Below are positions 55,856 to 64,000 of a DNA stretch of 64,000 nt, piece after piece. Where the stretch lies: NCBI GenBank assembly GCA_031772625.1, contig CM062816.1, positions 826,256,556-826,320,555 on the forward strand, given 5' to 3'. Position 1 is the first letter of the stretch; each line of letters begins with the position of its first letter. The notes below the pieces were generated by a model. That model saw only the letters and a list, made by a program, of their open reading frames with translations, made no database searches and had not been told where the DNA came from. The DNA is from Pinus tabuliformis. Lineage: Eukaryota; Streptophyta; Pinopsida; Pinales; Pinaceae. The translations under genes were made by a program, and so were the position numbers.

Positions 55856-56485
55856 TGTTAGAAAATTATATATGACGGAGCAATGGAACACATAAAATAT
55901 TGCAGAAATATAAACACAGAAAACACACAAAACAAGAGAGACACAGATATACGTGGTTCACCCAGTTTAGGCTACGTCCACCCCGAACAGCCAGTCCTTT
56001 CTTTCTATTATCCAGCAAAATGAAGAGACACAACCTACAGCAAATCCGTTGTAATATCCTCTGTTTTCTCTCACAGTCTCACCTCTTTGTTTCTCACTCA
56101 TAGAATACACATCTATCACCCAGCCTCAAATACAATGCCCTCATACAAAGAGAGGGGTTGCCTTCTAGGGCAAAAAACCCTAAACTAAACATAAGTTCTA
56201 CTGTCAGATCATCTGCATAATGAATGGCCCAGATTGACTAGAAATTACTATACTTTTACAAGGCAATTTTACATTTATTTTTGGCTTCGGGGGCGCTGCC
56301 CCCGAGCCCCCGCCAGGGGACCGCTGGCCCCCGGACCCCCCAGCTGAGGGGGATGCCCCCCCAGGACCCCCGCGGGGGGACAAGTCCTCCCCGCACCCCC
56401 CCGCGTGGAGGGGTTTACAAAACTTCCTGGGGTATACATCCGGCTGAAACAAAGACCTCTGAACAATCATGCTCCACACACAACA
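55856..56485 (-). repeat. 3' LTR of the copia element (630 bp) with a GC-rich island
   Basis: On the + strand it begins TGTTAGAAAATT and ends CACACAACA. On the minus strand it therefore runs from TGTTGTG to CTAACA, with the polypurine tract just before it. 56281-56410 is an extreme GC island in AT-rich surroundings, with many runs of 4-7 G on the minus strand and hairpin-forming arms such as GGGGGCGCTGCCCCC. Confidence 0.9.
56281..56410 (-). other. G-run-rich island within the copia LTR (possible G-quadruplex)
   Basis: At least ten runs of four or more G occur on the minus strand, which is the element's sense strand, within 130 bp, separated by short loops. G-quadruplex motifs are known in plant LTRs. 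Here only the pattern is seen; folding is inference. Confidence 0.6.
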
Positions 56486-56500
56486 ATCTCCCACTTGGAG
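56486..56500 (-). promoter_or_regulatory. Polypurine tract of the copia element
   Basis: The minus-strand sequence CCAAGTGGGAGAT directly precedes the 3' LTR start TGTTGTG. It is the usual plus-strand primer of copia elements. Confidence 0.85.
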
Positions 56501-56581
56501 AATGATTGTAGCAACTCCATCGTTGCTTCATTTGCTGGACAATGACTCCTCTTTGGACCTGGCTGTTTCTCATCTTCATCG

Positions 56582-59389
56582 TCATCCTTGAAGACCAATT
56601 GAAACTGAGCATGTTCTCAGTTTCTCCCTGGGTACAACTTTTGTTAGCATATCTACAGGATTCTGGCTAGTGTGTATCTTTTCCAGCTTCAACTCTCCAT
56701 CTTCCAACACTAATCGTATGAAATGATACTTGAGCTGTATGTGTTTAGTCCTGGAATGAAATGATGAGTTCTTTGCAAGATGAATGGCACTTTGGCTATC
56801 ACTGTATAACGTGCCCATATCATGTTTCTTACCCAAGTCACCCATAAACCTTTGTAACCAAATCATTTCTTTACTAGCCTCTGTAGCAGCAACATACTCG
56901 ACTTCTGTTGTTGAAAGTGCAACAACACTTTGGATTTTTGAAACCCAACTGACAGCTGTTCCTCCAACAGTAAATACATATCCTGTAGTGCTCCTCCTGT
57001 TATCTCTGTCACCCGCCATATCTGCATCAACATATCCTTGTAGGGAGATGTTTGAACCACCAAAGCATAATGCTTGATTTGTGGTACCTTTCAAATATCC
57101 GAGAATCCATTTCACTGCCATCCAATGTTCCTTTCCTGGATTGTTCATGTACCTGCTTACAACTCCCACTACATGTGCAATATCAGGCCTTGTGCAGACC
57201 ATTGCATACATTAAGCTTCCAACTGCTGATGCATATGGAACTTTAGACATATAATCCATGTCTTCTTGGGTCTTTGGGCACATTTCCTTGCTAAGTTTGA
57301 AATGGCTAGCAAAAGGTGTACTAACTGGTTTTGCATTGTGCATGTTAAATATTTTCAACACCTTTTGTATGTACTCATTCTGAGACAATGTTAATTTACG
57401 ATTTTTCCTGTCTCTAGTTATTCTCATACCAAGGATTTGTTTTGCAGCTCCCAAATCCTTCATTGCAAATGAATTTGCCAATTTTCTTTTGAGCACATTT
57501 ATTTCCTGCATGTTAGATCCTGCAACAAGCATGTCATCTACATACAATAACAATATAATATAGTTGCCATCATTTTGCTTTTTCAAATAAACACAATGAT
57601 CCGAGTGACATCTAGTATAACCTTGTTCAGACATAAACTTGTCAAATTTTAGATACCACTGCCTTGGAGCCTGTTTTAAGCCATACAAACTCTTCTTCAA
57701 CCTGCACACTAGTTTCTCCTTCCCTTTCACCTCATATCCTTGTGGCTGCTGCATATATATCTCTTCCTCCAAATCCCCATGGAGAAAGGTTGTCTTTACA
57801 TCTAACTGCTCAAGATGCAAATCTTCAGCTGCTACGAGACTTAAAATAGTTCTGATTGAAGTCATTTTAACAACAGGAGAAAATATTTCATCAAAATCAA
57901 TACCTTTCTTCTGTGCAAACCCCTTCACCACAAGTCTAGCTTTGTACCTCTGTTTTCCTCCATCTTCTTCCTTCAGCCTGTAAACCCATTTATTATGCAA
58001 TGTTGTTTTACCTGCAGGCAACCTAACTAAGTCCCAAGTCTGGTTATGTGCTAAGGAATCCATCTCTTCTTTCATGGCTTGCTCCCACTTCTTCCTGGTT
58101 TCTACCTGCACTGCTTCTTCATAACATTCGGGTTCACCAGAATCAGTCAACAATAAATAATATAATGAAGGAGAGTAACGTTCAGGGGGTCTACTTATCC
58201 TGGTAGATCTTCTAACACCACTTTCGGGTGTTTGGGGTGCCTGTTGTTGTTGTGGTGGTTGTTGTTGTTGTGGTTGTTGATTATTATTATTTTCAGGCAC
58301 CTTTACTTTTTCAGTGATTTCGTCAAGAACTGCGTATTCCTTGTTTTCTTTTTCTTGCTTATTTTCCTGCAACTGATTCTTATACAAGACCTTTTCATTG
58401 AATATTACATCTCTTCTCCTAATGATTTTGTAATTTTCATAATCATATAAGCGATAACCAAAATCATTAACACCATATCCAATAAAGGTACATTTCTTTG
58501 ACTTTGCCTCAAGCTTTGTTCTATTTTCTTTATCAATATGGACAAAGGCCTCACAACCAAAAAGCTTTAAAAAAGAGTAGTTTACCTTTTTACCTGTCCA
58601 TGCTTCCTCCGGAACACCACCATCCAAGGAACTTGAAGGCCCTCTGTTTATTAGATAAACAACAGTATCTACAGCATCTGCCCAAAAATGTAAAGGCAAT
58701 CCTGCATGCAATCTCATGCACCTTGCACGCTCCATGATTGTTCTATTCATCCAATCCGACACACCATTTTCTTGTGGTGTTCTTGAAACTGTCTTCTCTC
58801 TACGAATTCCATGCTCTGAACCGTACCTATCAAACTCTTTGTTGCAATATTCACCTCCATTGTCTGATCTAAGACACTTCAATTTCTTTCCTGTCTCAAT
58901 CTCAACCAAATCTTTCCATTTCTTGAAAGTATCAAATACATCAGATTTATTCTTAATACAATAAATCAAAGTTTTTCTAGTTGCATCATCAATAAAAGTA
59001 ACATAATAACGAGAGCCACCGAGAGATGATACCTGAGCAGGTCCCCATACATCTGTATGCACAAGCTCTAATTTTTCATTCTTCTTTTCTTTCCCAACTC
59101 TGAGAAATCTGACTCTCTTCTGTTTTCCATAAATGCAATTCTCACAGAAGTCCAAATCAACATTCTTCAAACCCGGCAACAAATTCCTTGAGTGAAGAAT
59201 CTTCATCCCCTTTTCACTCATGTGTCCGAGCCTATGATGCCATAACGCTGCATCTGCTCCTTTGGAAGTTAAAGCATTAACAGAGTTAGAAATACCATTG
59301 CATAAATACAAGGTACCAACCTTTTCGCCTTTTGCTATTACCAGGGCTCCTTTGGTGACCTTCCAAGCTTTATCTGTGAAAGTTGTCAC
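56582..59389 (-). CDS. pol: Copia Pol: integrase, reverse transcriptase and RNase H
   Basis: The open frame has 935 codons. The integrase zinc finger uses His51/His56 and Cys82/Cys85. The catalytic core has Asp113 (HTDVWGP) and Asp176 (LRSDNGGEY). At the expected Glu position 36 residues later it has Asp212 (NGVSDWMNRT) instead of the usual Glu, so strand transfer is probably impaired. A Gln-rich linker (residues 370-385) follows. RT carries LDVKTTFLHGDL (529-540) and YVDD at 616-619. RNase H has GYVDADMAGD (785-794), the STTEVEY motif (826-832) and LYSDSQSAIHLA (861-872). Similarity to TNT1-like Pol points to the Tork lineage. It is really the continuation of gag: a single TAG just upstream separates them. 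Confidence 0.95.
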   Translation of the reverse strand: MTTFTDKAWKVTKGALVIAKGEKVGTLYLCNGISNSVNALTSKGADAALWHHRLGHMSEKGMKILHSRNLLPGLKNVDLDFCENCIYGKQKRVRFLRVGKEKKNEKLELVHTDVWGPAQVSSLGGSRYYVTFIDDATRKTLIYCIKNKSDVFDTFKKWKDLVEIETGKKLKCLRSDNGGEYCNKEFDRYGSEHGIRREKTVSRTPQENGVSDWMNRTIMERARCMRLHAGLPLHFWADAVDTVVYLINRGPSSSLDGGVPEEAWTGKKVNYSFLKLFGCEAFVHIDKENRTKLEAKSKKCTFIGYGVNDFGYRLYDYENYKIIRRRDVIFNEKVLYKNQLQENKQEKENKEYAVLDEITEKVKVPENNNNQQPQQQQPPQQQQAPQTPESGVRRSTRISRPPERYSPSLYYLLLTDSGEPECYEEAVQVETRKKWEQAMKEEMDSLAHNQTWDLVRLPAGKTTLHNKWVYRLKEEDGGKQRYKARLVVKGFAQKKGIDFDEIFSPVVKMTSIRTILSLVAAEDLHLEQLDVKTTFLHGDLEEEIYMQQPQGYEVKGKEKLVCRLKKSLYGLKQAPRQWYLKFDKFMSEQGYTRCHSDHCVYLKKQNDGNYIILLLYVDDMLVAGSNMQEINVLKRKLANSFAMKDLGAAKQILGMRITRDRKNRKLTLSQNEYIQKVLKIFNMHNAKPVSTPFASHFKLSKEMCPKTQEDMDYMSKVPYASAVGSLMYAMVCTRPDIAHVVGVVSRYMNNPGKEHWMAVKWILGYLKGTTNQALCFGGSNISLQGYVDADMAGDRDNRRSTTGYVFTVGGTAVSWVSKIQSVVALSTTEVEYVAATEASKEMIWLQRFMGDLGKKHDMGTLYSDSQSAIHLAKNSSFHSRTKHIQLKYHFIRLVLEDGELKLEKIHTSQNPVDMLTKVVPREKLRTCSVSIGLQG

Positions 59390-59920
59390 ACAACCTTCAC
59401 CGCCTAACTACCCTGTTGAAATCAGATTTATCTTTAGATCTGGAACATGCCTTACCTCCTTTAATAGCCATCGGTTTCCATTCTGCTGTTTTACAAGAAC
59501 CTTACCCATTCCAACAATTTTACAGGGTTTATCATCACCCAAACGAACTTGTCCAAAATATCCTTGAACATAGTCATGAAAGTATTTCTTATCAGGTGTG
59601 GCATGGAATGAAGCCCCTGAATCTACCACCCAGGAATCAGTAATATTTTCGAAAGAAAGAATCAAAGCATCTTGTAACACCTCACCTGTCACATTTGCTT
59701 CATGATTGTTTTCTTGTTGTGCATCTCCTTCTTTTCCCTTTCGAGATCTACGGTCTTTCTTTAGGTGTCCTTTCTTTCCACATTTCCAGCACACTATCCC
59801 CGATCTGGACTTGGATCTGCCTTTCCTTGATTTACTGCGATATCCTGAGCTCTTTCCTCTTTCCATTTTTCTTCCTCTAGACTTTGCACTCAAAGCATTT
59901 CCCGATGTCTCACCGGAGCT
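59390..59920 (-). pseudogene. gag: Copia Gag C-terminus and protease, 5'-truncated
   Basis: After the junction, the frame reads SSGETSGNALSAKSRGRK, an Arg/Ser/Lys-rich stretch, and CWKCGKKGHLKKD followed by Arg where the knuckle's last Cys is expected. Then come DSWVVDSGASFHATP, the aspartic protease motif with the DSG triad intact, and VRHVPDLKINLISTG. TAG follows at about 59393 in place of Gln, then VTTF and Pol. The first 10 or so residues of the open frame (59950-59921) come from the neighbouring gypsy sequence in another frame, so its ATG is not the Gag start. N-terminal Gag is missing. Confidence 0.92.
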
Positions 59921-60800
59921 TTGAAATTGTCCATGAAGATTTCCAGACAATCATTCAATAAGTCCAAAAAAATTCCCATTATCGCCCTTTGAAAGGTTGT
60001 TGGCACATTACAGAGCCCCAAAGGTAGCACTCTGTATGCGTAGTTCCTCCAAGGACAAGTAAAGGTCATTTTATCCTAGTCTTCTGGGGAAATCTCTATC
60101 TGATTGTAGCCACTAAATCCATCCAAAAATGAAAAGTATTTCTTTCCGGAGAGAGTATCAAGGCCCTGACTTATAAATGGTAATGGAAAATGGTCCTTCT
60201 AAGTGGCCTTGTTGAGTTCTCTATAATCAACACAGACTCTCCACTTGCCCTTATTTTTAGGAATGATGACAAGCAGTGACACCCACTGACTATCAGATAT
60301 TAGATAAATAAAATTAGCACTCAAGAGTTTTTGTAGTTCTTCTTTCACCACTTCATTTACTTCAGGGTTCATGCGGCATTGTGGCTTTCTGACTGGTTTA
60401 CAACCATCCTTCAAATAAATACGGTGAGTGCATAAGTTAGGGTGGATCCCTTTCATATCCATATAATCCCATGCAAATGCCTTTTTATACTTCTGTAACA
60501 GCTGTAATAGTCATTGATTCTATTCAACAGTCAAATTGGGATTAACATTCAAAAATTTTCCAGATTCAATCTCAATTGGGTTGTTAATGGTATTTGAAGT
60601 AGTTCTCATTTGTTCAAAATCTATGTCTTCCACCTCTTCCTCCTCATTTTCATTTTTAACAAAAGCAATAGAAAGTGAATTACTAATAAAACCATTAATA
60701 ACATCATCTTTTGTCTCATCTTTGAAATACTGGGCTTTCCCCAGAGTGAGGAGTGGTAGGGAAAGATCTGACTTAGGCTCAAACTCATCCCACTAAGGGT
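59921..60800 (-). pseudogene. Reverse transcriptase (truncated) of Tat/Athila-like gypsy element
   Basis: The open part 60462-60199 reads CKPVRKPQCRMNPEVNEVVKEEL, VIIPKNKGKWRVCVDYRELNKAT. After a stop it continues with FPLPFISQ, KKYFSFLDGFSGYNQIEI (first catalytic Asp, though FLDG), FTCPWRNYAYRVLPLGLCNVPTTFQ and CLEIFMDNF. FMDNF is the Y/F-x-DD box with Asn for the second Asp, and the junction comes one codon later. 60800-60470 is a frameshifted, stop-rich link from the protease. The enzyme is dead: truncated, and the box is mutated. Confidence 0.88.
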
Positions 60801-60853
60801 TGTACACATCCACATTTCATTTTGGGGGGGTAAAGATTGAGGTTCTGGGTTGC

Positions 60854-62146
60854 CTAGCCATATGATATTACCATGGATCCTATCCTGCAGCCTATGAATG
60901 CATCTGCAGTGGCTAGCCAAGGCCTCCTTAAGATCAAAGGATGCCCCCCCAAATTGGATTTGGGTTGTAGGATAAGGAAATCAACCGGGTATCTCCAGGA
61001 AGCTATCATAATCACTACATCTTCTAATATCTCCTCAGGTTTAACACAGGATCTTTCTACCAATTCCAGCACAGTAGGAGTGTGTCTGAGTCCCTGTAGC
61101 CCGAGATCGATAAAGAGATCTTTCATCATTACATTAAGGTCAGCCCCAAGATCAATTAATGCATTGGCTATGGGCTGATCATTAACGTAGATAGTGACTG
61201 TGGGATTTCCTGGATCATGGTACTTAGTAAGGAGAGGTTGAGTAGACATTAATTCGGATAAATTTCCCATCACATGTATGGTGGCAGGGTCTTTAGGCTT
61301 CCTCCTAGGCTTCTTGATGCACAAATATCTCATTGTCTTGGCATAGATGGGTACTTCTTTAAGGGCTTGCAGCAAAGGAATTCGTACATACAAATTTTGC
61401 AACTCCCTAAGGAAATCAGATTCAGGCTGTGAAGTCATCCTAGGTTCGGCCAGTCTCTAAGGGTATGGGGGGTCCTGCGTAACAACAGTTGAATATGCTA
61501 TTACAGGTGTATCAACCTTCCCCGAATTAGCTATTACAGATGTAATAGTTCTTCGCAGGTCGATTGTTACAGATGTAACAACTTCCTCTGTATTAGTTGT
61601 TGTAGACGCAGTAGCTACCTCAGAGCCTCCGGCTTCTCCTCTGGATGGTTCACAGTCCTCCTCTGTAATGATAGGGGAGTGACTGGGGTTAATTACTGTG
61701 CCCGATCGCAATTGTATTTCATTAAGTTCCACAGGGGTAATAAAGTAGGTCTGGAAGGTTGTAGGAGCCTCTATGCCCTAAGCTACTTTATTGTTTGGGT
61801 TTGGGTTAGGTTGCACAGGTAGTTGGGGTCGCATAGGTGGTGGAGGAGTAGGAGCTTGGAAAGGAGGTAACTGTAGCTATTGCTACATGGGTGGTGCAGG
61901 CAAAGTTGAATTCTAGGCATTTCCTCTCCAGTTCTGGTTCCAAGGGTATGGTTGGGATTGAGGATATTGAATAGGAGGAGATGGAGACCATTGGTTCCAG
62001 GGTGAAGGGAATTGAGCTGAAGGAGGGGAAAAATATTGCCATGGATATGGTTGGTTATTATATGCATTATTCCACGAATTGAAAGAGGAAAAGTCTTGAG
62101 ACATACATGGAGGTCACAGTTTCCATGGCCTCCTTGGTGCAATGAA
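60854..62146 (-). pseudogene. Pro-rich linker and aspartic protease of Tat/Athila-like gypsy element
   Basis: From about 62104 the frame continues directly from gag: a Trp/Pro/Gln/Ser-rich stretch (QPYPWQYFSPPSAQFPSPW), then VELNEIQLRSGTVI at about 61730, the conserved QLRSG block of this group. There is a Thr/Val-rich variable part, a stop at about 61450, and the open protease segment 61438-60854 with KYHDPGNPTVTIYVN and ANALIDLGADLNVM. The usual D-S/T-G triad is DLG here, so catalysis is doubtful. A GGHPLILRRPWLATADAFI segment matches the second conserved protease block. The stops fall at Gln codons. Confidence 0.88.
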
Positions 62147-63580
62147 CTAAGAGGACTGCACCTCTTTGCTTGATTCTCTGAGTACAGCCTTTAGTCTAGG
62201 AAGCTCCGGACACTTCTCTGTCAAATTCTCCAGCTCGCAGATGTTACACAGGTTGATGCTATTCAATTTGCATTCCCTGTGAGGATGTTTCTTCCGACAA
62301 GTCAGACAGAACACGGCCAGGGGTGTATCATCTTTTGCTTGTGTCTTTTTTATCTGTGTTGTCATTATTTGGGCTGAGAGAGTACTGAGGATATTGATCT
62401 TGAAATTTTTGAACAAATTTCTGATCTCTACTCTAGTTACTCCTCTGGCTACAGATTTTTTTATGTGAACAAAGGCATCTCGAATTGTACTTCTTCCTTT
62501 AGACGATCCTTGAGAGCATCGTAGGTAGAGCTTTATAATTTTAGTGAATGGCTCTTGTGATATATCCCCTTTTCCTAATAGGTTCAGGGTGTCAAGGCAG
62601 TCATCCCTCATTCCTCTGATGAATATAGTCTTCAATATTTCCGGGTCTAAATCGTTGTGTTTAGACCTCTGCAGATTGTAGTGGAACCATTCCACATAAT
62701 CTTCCAGGCTTTCTTCCTCCTTCTGTGTCATTCTAAATATCTCTTCCCTTAAGTCCCTGGTCCTACAATAGTCCTGGTACTTTGACAAGAATGTCTCCTT
62801 CATAGCATTCCACATTGAAATGGAAGCGGGACCTAATCCCATGAACCATCTCAAGGCTGCTCCTTTTAAAGTAGCAAGAAATAACTTTAGTTTCTGAGCG
62901 TTTGCTATATATTCATAACTTCTACGTAGGACATCAAACTCAAACAGAAATGTATTTGGATCTTCCACAGTCATCCCCTGAAAGGATGGTAAGGATGATA
63001 GAGGAATGTTTTTTGTAGAAGCTTCACCTCCGATATTCCTGATTGGGAACTCAAAGGTGGCTGTAGTGGTGTTTGTTTTAGCATTGTTATCATTGTTGTC
63101 TCCCATGATGAATTCTTCTAACCCTTCCTGTAGCAAACGTTCTTCGAGTTATGTTTGTGATGGCCCTGCAGGCGTGATTAATGCCTCAGATACCACTGGG
63201 GTTGGTTGTTTCACCGCACTACCTATATCTGGATATTGATAAATCAACAGGTGCTTTTCCACCTCAGGTGTCTGATGTTCCCCCTCAGTTTCCCCTTGAC
63301 CCTCAGTCCTCAAATTCTGACTACTAACTTCCCCTTCTCATTCATAAATCAAATCCTTGATCTTAGGGGTATGAGTGCTAGCCTTAGAACGATACAGTCT
63401 TGAGATGGAGGGATTGGAGGTTTTTGCTTTCGCTATGCGAGTAACACCCTTCTGCAGCACTATTTTCCTTGCATTCCTTTGAGAGATGGACTGTTACTTT
63501 TCCGCCTTAGAGATTAATTCTTGGATAAATGTCTTCCTTCCCAAATGTTCACCCTTCATTTCCTTTTTACAACCCGTCAT
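62147..63580 (-). pseudogene. gag: gag of Tat/Athila-like gypsy element
   Basis: The likely start is the ATG at 63580 (MTGCKKEMKGEHLG). It is in frame with the open 329-codon part (63136-62147) and separated by three stops, at K-x-QSIS, YE-x-EGE and QT-x-LEE. The core Gag domain has IPLSSLPSFQGMTVEDPNTF, LKLFLATLKGAALRWFMGL and WNAMKETFLSKY, ending with EEESLEDYVEWFHY. The C-terminal part has CLTCRKKHPHREC and CNICELENLTEKCPELP, paired knuckle-like motifs. It would package the element RNA. The 62147 stop is followed in frame by the protease region, so gag and pro were one ORF. Confidence 0.88.
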
Positions 63581-63950
63581 TCCTGTGACTTATTAGAGTG
63601 GGGGTGATTTCAGTGTCTCCATAAGTCCTACAAATGCACACATGGACCCTATGTGTATTAAATCACACTTTGAGTGCCTCAATATTTGACAGTGGTGAGC
63701 CCACCTATGTATATTAGAGCGATGTGCAAGTTCTTACCTCTCGTCTTACAGCCCAACGACTGAAGAGTTGAAGACACAACTAATAAAAGCATAAAAATGT
63801 CCTAAGTGTCCTAGTGATCACAATGGTGAGCCCACCCAAGTATTTTAGAGCGATGCGTAGGTTCTTACCTCTCGTCTTACTACCCAGCAACTGTGGACTA
63901 GGAGCACTTTATATCAAACAAATAACTTGGCCGATTGTATCGTCAACTTG
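63581..63950 (-). other. 5' leader of the gypsy element with a direct repeat
   Basis: Two copies of about 70 bp, starting TGGTGAGCCCACC at 63693 and 63824, are 131 bp apart. Both contain TTAGAGCGATG and GTTCTTACCTCTCGTCTTAC. The element sense is minus. No ORF is supported here. Confidence 0.75.
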
Positions 63951-63952
63951 CC

Positions 63953-63975
63953 ATCCCCTGCAACGATGCCAAAAT
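63953..63975 (-). promoter_or_regulatory. Primer binding site, tRNA-Asp type
   Basis: The minus-strand sequence TGGCATCGTTGCAGGGG differs at three positions from the complement of the tRNA-Asp 3' end (TGGCGCCGTTGCCGGGG), used by Athila/Tat-type elements. It lies just inside the LTR end CACTACA. Confidence 0.8.
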
Positions 63976-64000
63976 GTAGTGCTATTTTAATCAACTTTAG
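63976..64000 (-). repeat. End of the 5' LTR of the gypsy element (cut by window edge)
   Basis: On the minus strand the sequence ends AGCACTACA just before the primer site, as expected for an LTR 3' end (CA). Only about 25 bp are in the window. Confidence 0.7.

Larger units (their letters stand above)
55856..59920 (-). mobile_element. Ty1/copia element (Tork/TNT1-like), 5'-truncated
   Basis: In element orientation it reads end of gag, protease, integrase, RT, RNase H, polypurine tract and 3' LTR. The 5' LTR, primer site and N-terminal gag are missing. The cut at about 59920 joins a gypsy RT on the same strand. The coding part is nearly open (one stop), so this is among the youngest elements in the window. 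Confidence 0.95.
59921..64000 (-). mobile_element. Ty3/gypsy element (Tat/Athila-like), 3'-truncated, running off the window
   Basis: In element orientation it reads LTR end (64000-63976), primer site, leader, gag, Pro-rich region, protease and RT. It is cut in the RT palm at about 59921, where copia sequence begins. RNase H, integrase and 3' LTR are absent. A tRNA-Asp-type primer site and paired CCHC-like motifs fit the Tat/Athila group; the lineage is inferred from these. Confidence 0.88.

Noticed and set aside
56204-56505. Gly/Pro-rich ORFs in the GC island
   Set aside because: They reflect the G/C runs of the copia LTR and have no start context or relatives.
56784-59643. Several + ORFs of 60-114 codons
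   Set aside because: They are antisense shadows of copia gag-pol.
1-64000. Bacterial-type features, CRISPR arrays, rRNA genes, organelle insertions or viral genomes
   Set aside because: No spaced identical repeats, rRNA motifs, chloroplast or mitochondrial genes or pararetroviral gene order were seen; all pol remnants fit plant LTR or LINE elements.
1-64000. Intact host protein-coding gene
   Set aside because: Every ORF with recognisable domains belongs to a transposable element; remaining short ORFs lack conserved motifs, start context or splice support.

Overview
The window is about 64 kb of AT-rich plant nuclear DNA made almost entirely of decayed and nested transposable elements. I see no intact host protein-coding gene. 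Two plant-type nuclear tRNA genes (Glu-UUC and initiator Met-CAU, neither encoding CCA) each occur twice. The depth of nesting, the old LTR pairs and the 3' ends of long-dead elements suggest a large-genome seed plant, plausibly a conifer or other gymnosperm. That identification is inference only.

Layout. Positions 1-9730 (copy A) and 45636-55855 (copy B) are direct copies of one segment, a few percent diverged by eye. Each holds the end of an LTR, a decayed ORF, the head-to-head tRNA pair, a 36-bp minisatellite, tandemly repeated minus-strand Ty3/gypsy RNase H and integrase remnants, and a 381-bp MITE. Copy B also has a LINE 3' end that copy A lacks. 8977-14850 looks like an old minus-strand element bounded by 1.18-kb direct repeats. 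15002-20800 and 27833-32530 are two diverged copies of an unrecognised LTR-associated element: a non-coding leader, an intron of about 0.8 kb, then an ORF that begins Met-Ala-Pro-Lys. Further fragments of this ORF lie at 1905, 3713, 7560 and 34890 and in copy B. Gypsy gag, integrase and RT remnants lie at 20883-21790 (-), 25690-26780 (+) and 34150-34700 (-).

35437-46108 is a clear nest. A short non-autonomous LTR element (LTRs near 0.97 kb, interior 1.09 kb) has a full-length chromovirus-like gypsy element (35627-43265, LTRs of 1478 and 1492 bp) inserted in its 5' LTR. 55856-59920 is a minus-strand, 5'-truncated Tork/TNT1-like copia element with an almost open gag-pol. It is fused at about 59920 to a 3'-truncated Tat/Athila-like gypsy element that runs off the right edge.

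The coding remnants share one decay pattern: most premature stops stand where Gln (CAG/CAA), or less often Arg (CGA), would be expected. This fits C-to-T change at methylated cytosines. The most novel material is the intron-bearing ORF family. The best-resolved history is the order of tandem duplication, MITE insertion, large duplication and LINE insertion.
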